A stretch of 64,000 bases of DNA from Mycolicibacterium mucogenicum DSM 44124 (lineage in GTDB: Bacteria > Actinomycetota > Actinomycetes > Mycobacteriales > Mycobacteriaceae), in assembly GCF_005670685.2 (NCBI RefSeq), contig NZ_CP062008.1:4092001-4156000 (forward strand), read 5' to 3'. The position numbers and the translations under genes were made by a program. The notes below the pieces were generated by a model, which had not been told where the DNA came from, did not search any database, and saw nothing but the letters and a program-made list of their open reading frames with translations. This document shows, in pieces, positions 35,611-45,312 of this stretch (position 1 is the stretch's first letter; each line of letters starts with the position of its first letter).

Positions 35611-36570
35611 TCACCCGACGGTGATGGCGTCCAACCGTTCCTTGATGAAGTCCGCAGAGACCACCGGCGCCAGCCCCGACACCGCGCCGATGGGCGGCTG
35701 CAACGGGGTGATCAGTGCGTCGTGGTTGGCTTCGTAGAAGTAGATGAGCGACACCAGGTCTTCTTCCGGTGCGTGCGGTTGCGGCGGCAGCACGCGGTGG
35801 CGGCCGGACGGCCAGCGTCGTCCGCTCCAATATTCCAGCAGGTCACCGATATTCACCGTCAGCGCGCCCGGTTCCCAGGGGGCGTCCTCCCAGCCCTCGG
35901 CGTCCGAATACACCTGCAGCCCGCCGGCGCCGGGCTCGCGGTCGAGCACCGTGACGGTGCCGAAATCGGTGTGCGGGCCGATGCGGAACTGCCCGGGCTC
36001 GGGTTCACCGACGACACTCACGGGCGGGTAGTGGTTGATGTTCATGGTCCACGTCGGCCGATCTGCCAGCGCGGCAAACGGATTCGCCGGCAATCCCAGC
36101 GCGTGCGCGAACAGGGCCAGCAGATCGTCGGACAGCCGGCGCATCTGGGCGGTGTATTGATCCACCAACGTCTGCAGCGCCGGCACCTCGGCGGGCCATA
36201 CGTTGGGGGCGAACCAGATTCGATCCACCTCCGGATCCCCGGTCGAGGTTTCCGCGCCGAGACTGAAACTCTCCTTGAGATCGGGCGGCGTCTCGGTGCC
36301 CTCGGCGTAACCATTGGCCTCGGCGCCCGGGCCGATCCAGCCGTGCCCGCCGACCGGCACCGAGTACCGCTGCTTCACCTCGTCGGGCAACGCGAAGAAC
36401 TCCCGGCTCGCCGCGCGGACGGCAGCCGCCAGCCCCTGGTCCACGCCGTGACCGGTGACCACAATGAAACCCGCTCGCTGCAGACCCTCGTCGACTTCGG
36501 CGGCCACCGCATCGGCCTCGGCTCCGCCGGCATACCAGCGGGAAATATCCACTGTCGCAATGGCACTCAT
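35611..36570 (-). CDS. 2OG-Fe(II) oxygenase, isopenicillin N synthase family
   Basis: A 319-residue oxygenase with the DIOX_N region ('FIVVTGHGVDQGL') and a 2OG-Fe(II) jelly-roll core. The iron triad is visible: H200 and D202 in 'GPHTDFGTVTVL' and H258 in 'GRHRVLPP'. The downstream arginine that usually binds 2-oxoglutarate in an R-x-S motif appears to be leucine ('EDLVSLIYF'), so the co-substrate mode may differ. Third gene of a permease-deaminase-oxygenase operon, with its ATG overlapping the deaminase stop (ATGA). Relatives include fungal thymine-7-hydroxylase; a role in pyrimidine oxidation is inferred from context. Confidence 0.82.
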   Translation of the reverse strand: MSAIATVDISRWYAGGAEADAVAAEVDEGLQRAGFIVVTGHGVDQGLAAAVRAASREFFALPDEVKQRYSVPVGGHGWIGPGAEANGYAEGTETPPDLKESFSLGAETSTGDPEVDRIWFAPNVWPAEVPALQTLVDQYTAQMRRLSDDLLALFAHALGLPANPFAALADRPTWTMNINHYPPVSVVGEPEPGQFRIGPHTDFGTVTVLDREPGAGGLQVYSDAEGWEDAPWEPGALTVNIGDLLEYWSGRRWPSGRHRVLPPQPHAPEEDLVSLIYFYEANHDALITPLQPPIGAVSGLAPVVSADFIKERLDAITVG

Positions 36571-37007
36571 TCGCCGATATCCTCCGCCCACAATTCGGGA
36601 CTGGCCGCGATGAACTCTTTCATCATGGCCACGCACCGCTCGTCGTCCAAAACCGTCACCGCCACACCATGTTCGGCCAGCCAGTCATGACCGCCGTGGA
36701 ACGTGCGGGCCTCCCCGATCACCACCGCGCCGATGCCGAACTGCCGCACCAGCCCGCTGCAATACCAGCACGGCGAGAGCGTCGTCACCATGATGGTCGA
36801 GCCGTAGCCGCGCTGGCGCCCGGCCGCGCGGAACGCGTCGGTCTCGGCGTGCACGGAGGGGTCGTCGTTCTGCACCCGGCGGTTGTGGCCCGCGCCCAGG
36901 AGCTCACCGTCGGCACGAAACAACGCCGCACCGATCGGAATGCCGCCTTCGGCCAACCCTTTTCGGGCTTCGGCGACCGCGACGTCGAGCATCTGCTCAG
37001 GGGTCAT
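36567..37007 (-). CDS. Nucleobase (cytosine/guanine-type) deaminase
   Basis: A 146-residue zinc deaminase of the cytidine/deoxycytidylate deaminase fold. The zinc site is H53-A-E55 with catalytic Glu, and C80-W-Y-C83 in 'TLSPCWYCSGLV'; 'GGIPIGAALF' is the usual N-terminal strand. The small size and motif pattern resemble yeast cytosine deaminase more than tRNA adenosine deaminases. The start is set at the ATG whose ATGA overlaps the permease stop; in-frame ATGs further up lie within the permease gene. It probably deaminates the base imported by the permease. Confidence 0.85.
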   Translation of the reverse strand: MTPEQMLDVAVAEARKGLAEGGIPIGAALFRADGELLGAGHNRRVQNDDPSVHAETDAFRAAGRQRGYGSTIMVTTLSPCWYCSGLVRQFGIGAVVIGEARTFHGGHDWLAEHGVAVTVLDDERCVAMMKEFIAASPELWAEDIGE

Positions 37008-38398
37008 GCGGAGGCGCATTCCGCGGCGATCTTCTTTCGACACAACACCAGGTACGCGACACCCGCGATGACGAAACCGACGAAGAAGGTGATGTCGCCG
37101 AGCTTCGGCACCGCCCGGGCGATGTAACCGACGAACTTCTCCTGGTTGGAGAACAACAGCACCGACAGACCCAGTCCCAGCGCGAAGGACAACAGCCCGG
37201 GCCAGTTCGAGTATGAGCGGTCGTACAGATACCCGGCGATCTGTTGCCCGCGGCGCAGATACTGATCGGCGAACACCACACCCAGCCAGGGCCCGATCCA
37301 GTATGCAATCACCAGCAGGAACGCTTCATAGCTGTGCGCGGCGTCGGGCAACGCCCACCAGGCGATCAGGAAGCCGGCGACGCCGAAGAAGACGGTCACC
37401 AGCGCCCGCGCGATATGCGGCGGCAACGTGATCCCGATGGTCACGAAAGCCATTGCCCCGGAATAGATATTGAGCGCATTGGCGGCGATCGCACCGATCG
37501 CGATGGCCAGCAGGGTCGCCTTGGCGAGCCACGGCCCGAGCTCGGCCGTGAACGACGCGGTCGGATTGGCCAGGCTCGCGCTGCCGAACGTCGCCGATGC
37601 CGCCCCGACGATCTCCAGGACCGCGCACGAGATGAACAACCCGGTGGAGGCGAAGAACCCTGTCGCGAAAGTGGATACCGCCGACGGCAGATAGCGGGTG
37701 TAGTCCGCGGCGTACGGGGTCCAGCCGGCCGCGTAACCGAACGAGGTGCCGACGGTGAGCAGGAAGCCCCCGAGTCCGCCGACCCCACCCGATGGCGCCG
37801 GCGCACCCAGATTCGCATGCGCGAAAATGCCCACCGATGCCGCGCCGAAGACGATGACGAGCGCGGGGAACGACCACCGCTCGAATGCCTGCACCAGATT
37901 GTGGCCGAAGAACGCGAACGCGGTCTGCAACACCACGATGATGATCAGGCCGATCAGTGGCCCGAAGCCGAACAGGGTGGACAGGGCAAACGCGCCGCTG
38001 ACACTGTTGGTGGCGAACCACCCGACGCCCGCGGTGATCGACATCAGCGTCGCCGGCAGCGCATTGCCCTTGAACCCGAACGCCATTCGGCCCAGCACCA
38101 TCTGCGGCACGCCGTGCAGCGGTCCGCGCGCGGACAGGAAATAGTGCGCGATGGCACCCAGGCCCGTACCGATGACGATCCCGGCGACCGCCTGCCAGAA
38201 GCTCATGCCGAACGCGAGGACGGCCAGCATGCCGACGAACACCGTCGCGAATTCCATGTTGGGCGACGTCCACGTCCAGAACAGCTGACTCGGCTTGCCG
38301 TGCCGGTCCGCCTCGGCGATGAACTCGTTGCCACCCGGTTCGACCGCAGCGATCCGGTCCTTGTAGGTCCCGTCGGTGGTCGGTTCAACAGCCGTCAT
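37004..38398 (-). CDS. NCS1-family nucleobase permease
   Basis: A 464-residue secondary transporter of the nucleobase:cation symporter-1 family (cytosine/purines/hydantoin). About twelve helices follow an N-terminal hydrophilic segment; NCS1 features include 'FWTWTSPNMEFATVFVG' in TM1 and 'GWTPYAADYTRYLP' in the middle. First gene of the three-gene operon, coupled to the deaminase by ATGA. The operon is inserted between the genes matching Rv3204 and Rv3205c of M. tuberculosis, which lacks it in this place as far as I recall, so it is accessory. Confidence 0.9.
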   Translation of the reverse strand: MTAVEPTTDGTYKDRIAAVEPGGNEFIAEADRHGKPSQLFWTWTSPNMEFATVFVGMLAVLAFGMSFWQAVAGIVIGTGLGAIAHYFLSARGPLHGVPQMVLGRMAFGFKGNALPATLMSITAGVGWFATNSVSGAFALSTLFGFGPLIGLIIIVVLQTAFAFFGHNLVQAFERWSFPALVIVFGAASVGIFAHANLGAPAPSGGVGGLGGFLLTVGTSFGYAAGWTPYAADYTRYLPSAVSTFATGFFASTGLFISCAVLEIVGAASATFGSASLANPTASFTAELGPWLAKATLLAIAIGAIAANALNIYSGAMAFVTIGITLPPHIARALVTVFFGVAGFLIAWWALPDAAHSYEAFLLVIAYWIGPWLGVVFADQYLRRGQQIAGYLYDRSYSNWPGLLSFALGLGLSVLLFSNQEKFVGYIARAVPKLGDITFFVGFVIAGVAYLVLCRKKIAAECASA

Positions 38399-38455
38399 GC
38401 GAGGTAACTTTCCCACCGAACCGGGCACCCTGCCATTCGAACGCCGGCGCGCCCG

Positions 38456-39310
38456 CTACAGCACCAGGCGGACCAGGGCCGCGGTGCGGGCCAGACCCGG
38501 GAAGGCCGCCGCCGTCGACCGCGGGTGCAGCGCGTGCACGGCGAGCCGGAAGATCAAGGCGCGCAACAACATCTGCGGCCACTCCGGCAGCGATGCCCAG
38601 CGTTCGATGAGACCGTCGTCGGCCTCGCCCCACGACAGCGCGTCGACGACGACCACACCCGCGGCCCACGACGCCGGGCGCCAGTACGGCGTGATGTCGG
38701 TGATGCCCGGCGCGGCGGTGCCGGCGAACAGCACGGTGCCGTAGAGGTCACCGTGCACCAGCTGGCTCGGGTTGCGGGTCGGCTTGCGCAGCGACGCAAG
38801 CTGATTGATCAGTTCGACCGAACGACGGCCATCGGTGGTGCCGGGCGCCACCCGTGAGCCGGGCGGCAACGACTGCAGTGGCCGGTCCTCCCACGCGGCG
38901 CGGTCGGCGGCGATGAAAACGTCGACGTCGCTCCACGGCACCGCGGGCGGCTGCGTCAGGAAGCGCGGACGCTCGAGCTTGGCCGTCGCCTCGTGCAGAC
39001 GCACCGCCGCCGAGACGATCTCGTCGTGCCGCGGTTCCGGGGTACCGGTGACGAACGTGTCGGCACGCCAGCCGGCGACGACGTAGCGGCCGTCGGTGGC
39101 ACGCACCGGGCGGGCCAGCCGGACGCCGTCCACGAACAGCGTCTCGCGCACCTTGGCCGACCAGGACGCCCGCGCGTTGTCGGCGACCATGGACAGCACC
39201 ACCTCGCCACAGCGCCAGCCGCCCTCCCAGCTCGAGCCGAGCGGCACCGGCCGGAGACCGGTCAGGCCGAACGCCGTGAGCACATGTTCGGGAGGACGGT
39301 CGACGGTCAC
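38456..39310 (-). CDS. TIGR02569-type actinobacterial protein, kinase-like
   Basis: A 284-residue conserved actinobacterial protein (Rv3205c position). It has remote aminoglycoside phosphotransferase/choline-kinase character: 'QLVHGDLYGTVLFAG' resembles the HGDxxxxN catalytic loop, though the metal-binding Asn is not obvious, and a DxD-like strand is weak ('GITDITPYWRP'). The substrate and even catalytic competence are unknown. It lies 36 nt after moeZ, same strand, probably co-transcribed. Confidence 0.75.
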   Translation of the reverse strand: MTVDRPPEHVLTAFGLTGLRPVPLGSSWEGGWRCGEVVLSMVADNARASWSAKVRETLFVDGVRLARPVRATDGRYVVAGWRADTFVTGTPEPRHDEIVSAAVRLHEATAKLERPRFLTQPPAVPWSDVDVFIAADRAAWEDRPLQSLPPGSRVAPGTTDGRRSVELINQLASLRKPTRNPSQLVHGDLYGTVLFAGTAAPGITDITPYWRPASWAAGVVVVDALSWGEADDGLIERWASLPEWPQMLLRALIFRLAVHALHPRSTAAAFPGLARTAALVRLVL

Positions 39311-39346
39311 CCGATCAGACTAAGGTGTGCCCGCCCATCCCTGACG

Positions 39347-40525
<1,179 letters not shown>

Positions 40526-40564
40526 GCCCTCAACAGTAATCAGCGGCTTCACATGACATTTCGG

Positions 40565-40642
40565 GGCCGCTCGGCGGCGACGAGGGTGCGCTCCGTGTAC
40601 GCCAGTAGCGGCGTGTTGGCGTACAAACACGGCCGCTCGCGG
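40565..40642. repeat. 78-bp intergenic hairpin element, copy B
   Basis: Ungapped match (61/78) to 22174-22251. The inner stem is longer here: 'tgtacgcca' (40596-40604) pairs perfectly with 'tggcgtaca' (40617-40625). It lies between the DUF3152 gene stop and moeZ, both on the minus strand, 28 bp after the former. Confidence 0.7.
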
Positions 40643-40669
40643 GAAAGGGGGCTCGCGCGGGAGAGACGA

Positions 40670-41716
40670 CTAGGGAATGGGGTACGGCCAGGAGTTGACG
40701 TGGCAGGTCTTGCCGTCGGGCTTGACCGACTCCGGGTCGAACTTGGCGTCGTCGTTGTTGTTGGTCGAGAAGGTCTGCTGCATCATGATCGGCGCCAGCC
40801 CGCCGTTGTCACCGCAGGGCTCGTGCATCCGGAAGCCGAGGGCGTGCCCGACCTCATGGTTGATCAGGTACTGGCGGTACGAGCCGATGTCGCCCTGGAA
40901 CGGCACCGCGCCCCGCACCCAGCGCGCCTCGTTGATGAACACGCGGGACTGCGCCTTGCCGCCGTCGGCCGGGAAGTACGCCGGGTTGAAGCACGACGAC
41001 TCCAGCTGGATGTCGTAGCCGCAGCCCTCGCGCACCGTCATCGGCGAGGTCAGGGACACCCGGAAGTCAGGTGTCTCCGGCGACGACGCGTCGAGCCTGG
41101 TGAAGGCGAACTTCCCGTCGTGCGTCCAGCTCTTCGGGTTGGCGAGGGTTTCGGCGACCATCCGGGCAAACGCCTCGTCGCCGCCGAAACTGGTGGTGTC
41201 GACGCCGTCCTCCACCTCGACGGTGTAGGTCACCGACTTGGTGGTGCCCTGACCGATCTTGCCGGTGGTGCCCGGCACGATGTGCCAGGCCTTGGCGCCG
41301 GCCTCGGTGAACGGCCCGCCGTCCGGGAGGATGCCGGTGGGCAGATTGACGTCGAACTGCGTCAGGCCCTTGGGCGGCGCGCCGACGATCGCGGTGCTCG
41401 CCGAGTTGATGGTGGGCTGGCCGACCATCGGCACGTGCGGATGCGCCGGCGTGATCGGTTTCGGACCGGAGATGCCCTGGTAGACCACGATTCCGGTGAC
41501 GACGGCCAGCGCGGGCAAGGCGTACGCGCGCCACCCGTAGGTGGATACGAAGCGACCCAGCCAGGATTGCTTGCGCCACTGCTGCCGGTCGTCCCGGTTG
41601 GACCGCAGCCGTCCGGAGTCCTCGGCCACCGGATCCCGCTGCGCACGCAAGGGCTCACGCCACTCATTGCGCACCACAGGGACGCGACCGGTGCCTCGGC
41701 CCGGGTCGTAGGTCAC
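40670..41716 (-). CDS. DUF3152 putative membrane-anchored metalloprotease
   Basis: A 348-residue protein (Rv3207c ortholog) with an Arg-rich cytoplasmic N-terminus, one membrane helix ('YALPALAVVTGIVVYQG') and an external domain. The domain has the gluzincin/metzincin motif 'HEVGHALGFRMHEPC' (HExxH with a further His), a Met-rich turn 'LAPIMMQQTF', and Cys pairs that could form disulfides. It is likely a secreted-face zinc protease; substrates are unknown. I set the start at the GTG at 41716; the frame opens 20 codons earlier at an ATG. Confidence 0.85.
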   Translation of the reverse strand: MTYDPGRGTGRVPVVRNEWREPLRAQRDPVAEDSGRLRSNRDDRQQWRKQSWLGRFVSTYGWRAYALPALAVVTGIVVYQGISGPKPITPAHPHVPMVGQPTINSASTAIVGAPPKGLTQFDVNLPTGILPDGGPFTEAGAKAWHIVPGTTGKIGQGTTKSVTYTVEVEDGVDTTSFGGDEAFARMVAETLANPKSWTHDGKFAFTRLDASSPETPDFRVSLTSPMTVREGCGYDIQLESSCFNPAYFPADGGKAQSRVFINEARWVRGAVPFQGDIGSYRQYLINHEVGHALGFRMHEPCGDNGGLAPIMMQQTFSTNNNDDAKFDPESVKPDGKTCHVNSWPYPIP

Positions 41717-41854
41717 CGAACCAGGATGGCACAGAGCTGGGCGTACACCGGTAATGGCACGCCACCGGGTGTTCAAGTGGGACCGGACACAATCGCCGAA
41801 CCGCTGGTAGCACGCGGATGGCGCGAACTAACGGTAGTAGTGTCGTGGCGATAA

Positions 41855-42652
<798 letters not shown>

Positions 42653-42663
42653 CGCGGCCCGAA

Positions 42664-42708
42664 CAAGAAAACTGCCCCTTTCCGTTGTGGAAAGGGGCAG
42701 TTTTCTTG
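42664..42708. terminator. Bidirectional terminator, tetR / DUF3107
   Basis: A perfect 20-bp stem with a 5-nt GTTGT loop; the arms end in A/T-rich tracts, so T-runs appear on both strands. It sits between convergent tetR and the DUF3107 gene, 12-14 nt from each stop. Confidence 0.9.
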
Positions 42709-42721
42709 CGTGCGGGCGGAG

Positions 42722-42955
42722 TCAGTCCTTGCCGGTGACGCCGAAGCCGACCCGGCGGACGTCAGCCGCGCCGATCTCGACGTAGGCGATCTTGGCGGTC
42801 TGCACCAGGAACCGGCGGCCCTTCTCGTCGGTCAGCGCGAGCACGCCCTCCTTACCGAGCGCGTCGGTCACCAACTTCTCCACTTCCTCGGGAGTCTGCG
42901 CGCTGTTGAGGAACAGTTCGCGCGGGCTGTCGGTGACACCGATCTTGACCTCCAC
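42722..42955 (-). CDS. DUF3107 small protein (TB9.4 type)
   Basis: A 77-residue conserved actinobacterial protein, counterpart of Rv3208A (TB9.4). It begins 'VEVKIGVTDSPREL', has the central 'QTPEEVEKLVTDAL' helix and 'AYVEIGAADVRRVGFG' near the end. The GTG start is chosen because 'aaagggg' lies at proper distance before it and because the product then matches the usual N-terminus; an ATG 15 nt upstream has no ribosome-binding site. Function unknown. Confidence 0.88.
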   Translation of the reverse strand: MEVKIGVTDSPRELFLNSAQTPEEVEKLVTDALGKEGVLALTDEKGRRFLVQTAKIAYVEIGAADVRRVGFGVTGKD

Positions 42956-43280
42956 GCTGACCCCTTTCATTCGTTTTCAAGACTTCAGTCGAGCTGCTAT
43001 CGAACTCTCCTCAGGAGGCTAGTGGACGACGGCGGCCGCGGTGGCCGCGGGCACGTTCGCCGTACGCGAACCACGCCCGGAGGTCACGACGTCGTCACAG
43101 TTGTCGGCCCGGAAACACCGCCCGGCGGCACCGCTTTTCGAGGTCGCGACAGGTCGTCTCGGCGCGCTCGACCGAACCGAGTCCCGACCGTTATCCGACG
43201 GCCAGCGAGCCGACCTCATCCGCAACTTCCGCACCATTAGCATCGACGAGGTAAGTGATACTCGACCGGGGAAAGTCGCC
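42956..43280. other. Divergent intergenic region with two competing open frames
   Basis: 325 bp between the DUF3107 gene and the MmpS3-like gene. A plus frame (43041 onward) would add 80 residues to the MmpS3-like protein; a minus frame ending at 43019 would encode a small basic protein whose C-terminus includes 'RADNCDDVVTSGRGSR'. Both have high GC at third positions, so codon bias does not decide. Promoters for both flanking genes must lie here. Confidence 0.4.
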
Positions 43281-44228
43281 ATGAGCAGGACATATTCGCG
43301 ATATTCAACACCGTCGGGGGCGTCCACCGGCAGCTACGGGGACACCCCCGACTACCAGGGCTACGACCGCGGCTACAGCTACGGCTCCACCACCTATGGC
43401 AGTGGATACGGCAGCACCGACTACGCCGGTGACCGCAGCCACTCGTACGGCTCGTACAGCTCGTACGGCTCGTACGGCTCGGCCACCGACCTGGCCGACC
43501 GACCCACGCGCGAGTACACCAGTACCTACGGCGACACCGATCGGTTCACCGCGGCCGACGCGGACTACGCCGGTGGTGACGCCGACGCGGCGTACGACGA
43601 CTACGACGACGACGAGATCTACGAGTACGACGAGGGCATCGACCGGCGCTGGGTGTGGGTGGCCGGCGTCGCCGGCGCCATCCTGCTGGTCGCGGTCATC
43701 TGCACCGTCGTGATCCTCGGCGGCGGCGACAGCGGGCCCGTCACCGCGCCGATCACGCCGCCCAGCACGAGCCAGTCGGCAACGCCGACCGCCTCCGCGG
43801 CGCCGTCGGCCGCGCCGCGTCCCCGCGTGACGGCGGCGCCGCCGACCGCGTCGCTGGCGCCCGAGACCGTGACGACCGTCACCCCGACCGCACCGGCTCC
43901 CACGCCGGCCGAGGCCGTCCCGCCGGTCGACCCCGCGGCCGTGCCCGCGGCACCACTGCCGAACACGGTCACCTACCGGATCACCGGCAACAAGTCACTG
44001 CTGGACCTCGTGACGGTGATCTACACCGACGGGCAGGGTGCGCTGCAGACGGACGTCAACGTCGCGCTGCCGTGGGCCAAGACCGTCACGCTGAATCCGG
44101 GTGTCACGCTGAGTTCGGTGACCGCCACCAGCGTCACCGGTCAGCTGAACTGCTCGATCAGCGACGGTTCGGGCCAGGCGGTCGCCGTGCAGAGCAACAA
44201 CACGATGATCACCACCTGCACGAAGTAA
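43281..44228 (+). CDS. MmpS3-like membrane protein with Tyr/Gly/Ser-rich tail
   Basis: A 315-residue type II membrane protein at the Rv3209 position. The N-terminal 130 residues are low complexity: Tyr/Gly/Ser repeats ('SYGSYSSYGSYGS'), then an acidic stretch 'YDDYDDDEIYEYDEG'. One helix follows ('WVAGVAGAILLVAVICTVVIL'), a long Pro/Thr/Ala linker, and a C-terminal MmpS-type beta domain ('VTYRITGNKSLLDLVTVIYTD') with two Cys ('LNCSI', 'TTCTK'). The layout matches MmpS3. The ATG at 43281 follows 'ggggaaag'. A cell-envelope or division role is suggested only by the family. Confidence 0.82.
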   Translation: MSRTYSRYSTPSGASTGSYGDTPDYQGYDRGYSYGSTTYGSGYGSTDYAGDRSHSYGSYSSYGSYGSATDLADRPTREYTSTYGDTDRFTAADADYAGGDADAAYDDYDDDEIYEYDEGIDRRWVWVAGVAGAILLVAVICTVVILGGGDSGPVTAPITPPSTSQSATPTASAAPSAAPRPRVTAAPPTASLAPETVTTVTPTAPAPTPAEAVPPVDPAAVPAAPLPNTVTYRITGNKSLLDLVTVIYTDGQGALQTDVNVALPWAKTVTLNPGVTLSSVTATSVTGQLNCSISDGSGQAVAVQSNNTMITTCTK

Positions 44229-44261
44229 TCACCACAGCACCGCGGAACCGGGTGTGTGAGC

Positions 44262-44975
44262 TCAGCCGAGGCCGAGTTCGCGCACCCGGTTCTTGTGTGT
44301 CTCCTGCAGGCGCTCGAAGAACTCGGTCATCTGGGTCAGGCCCTCGCCGCTGGACAGCACCAGGTCGACGAGTTCGTCGTGCTCGGCCATCACGAACTGC
44401 GCCTGTGTGATGGCCTCCCCCAGCAGCCGCCGAGACCACAACGCCAACCGGTGCCGCTGCCGGTCGCTGGCGCTGACCGCGGCCCGCACCTCGGCCACCA
44501 CGAACTGGGAGTGCCCGGTTTCCGACAGCACCGCGCGCACAACGTCGGCGGCCTCGGCGGGCAGCGAACCGGCGATCTCCAGGTAGAAATCGGCCGCCAG
44601 GGCGTCGCCGACATAGGTCTTGACGAGCGCTTCGAGCCAGGTGCTCGGCGTGGTCAGCCGGTGGTAGTTCTCCAGTGCCGGAGCGTATTTCGTCATCGCC
44701 GGGACGACGTCGACACCGCGGCGCAGCAGCGCCTCGCGCAGCACGTCGAAGTGCCCCATCTCGGCGGCGGCCATGCGCGCCAGGTTGATGCGGCCCGCCA
44801 GGTTCGGCGCCATCCGCGCCTCCTCGGTCAGCCGGTAGAACGCGGCGACCTCGCCGTACGCCAACAGGGCGAACAGCTCGTTGATACCGGGATGATCGCC
44901 GGACACCGCCGGCTGCTCCGGAGTTGCCGTCTGCTCGGGCAGCGCCTGGGACCTCGAAGGCGACGGGGAAGGCAT
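44262..44975 (-). CDS. Ferritin-like fold protein (Rv3210c type)
   Basis: A 237-residue helical protein with ferritin-like/MiaE-like di-iron signatures: Glu in 'LLAYGEVAAFYRLTEEAR', E-x-x-H in 'AAEMGHFDVLRE', and a second set 'DALAADFYLEIAG' and 'LSETGHSQFVV'. A Pro/Ser-rich N-terminus of about 25 residues is disordered. The reaction is unknown; related proteins are hydroxylases or iron-storage-like. It converges on the MmpS3-like gene 33 bp away and is divergent from rhlE. Confidence 0.85.
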   Translation of the reverse strand: MPSPSPSRSQALPEQTATPEQPAVSGDHPGINELFALLAYGEVAAFYRLTEEARMAPNLAGRINLARMAAAEMGHFDVLREALLRRGVDVVPAMTKYAPALENYHRLTTPSTWLEALVKTYVGDALAADFYLEIAGSLPAEAADVVRAVLSETGHSQFVVAEVRAAVSASDRQRHRLALWSRRLLGEAITQAQFVMAEHDELVDLVLSSGEGLTQMTEFFERLQETHKNRVRELGLG

Positions 44976-45029
44976 GGCCCCAACTGTAGACCGCGACTCG
45001 CGTCACAGCCGACCGGCGATGCGACCAGC

Positions 45030-45035
45030 TACAAT
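45030..45035 (+). promoter_or_regulatory. -10 element of rhlE
   Basis: TACAAT is a near-consensus sigma-A -10 hexamer in an otherwise GC-rich region. No clear -35 is seen at 17 bp. It would give a start near 45042 and an rhlE leader of about 270 nt. Confidence 0.5.
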
Positions 45036-45312
45036 GGTCTCGGCTGTAGCCAGTTCCGGGCAAGTTCCGGATCGGGAAAAGGTCCGGCGCGGGCAACGCG
45101 CGACCGGCTGCGACCAAGGAAATGTGCGTGCACGTGTTGGCCCACCTCCATCCGCGACCGACGCGGTAGACGGTTCTCCAGCTCGCCGGAACACCCGGCT
45201 GATTTCGGCAGAACCGCCCCGAGGGCCCAAGTGTTGATCGTCAGACTCGTGCGCGCGTGGACAAACAGCGAGCACTGACTCCGATGACACTGGAAGGCAT
45301 CCACGCCACCTC
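45036..45312 (+). other. Long 5' leader of rhlE
   Basis: About 270 nt of untranslated sequence before rhlE. It holds GC-rich inverted segments (for example 'cgcgggcaacgcgcg' near 45089) and a possible 15-codon mini-ORF starting at ATG 45122 (Met-Cys-Val-His-Val) and ending at 45169, whose AAGGA lies too close to its ATG. Long leaders are common for DEAD-box helicase genes under autoregulation, but nothing here proves it. Confidence 0.35.
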
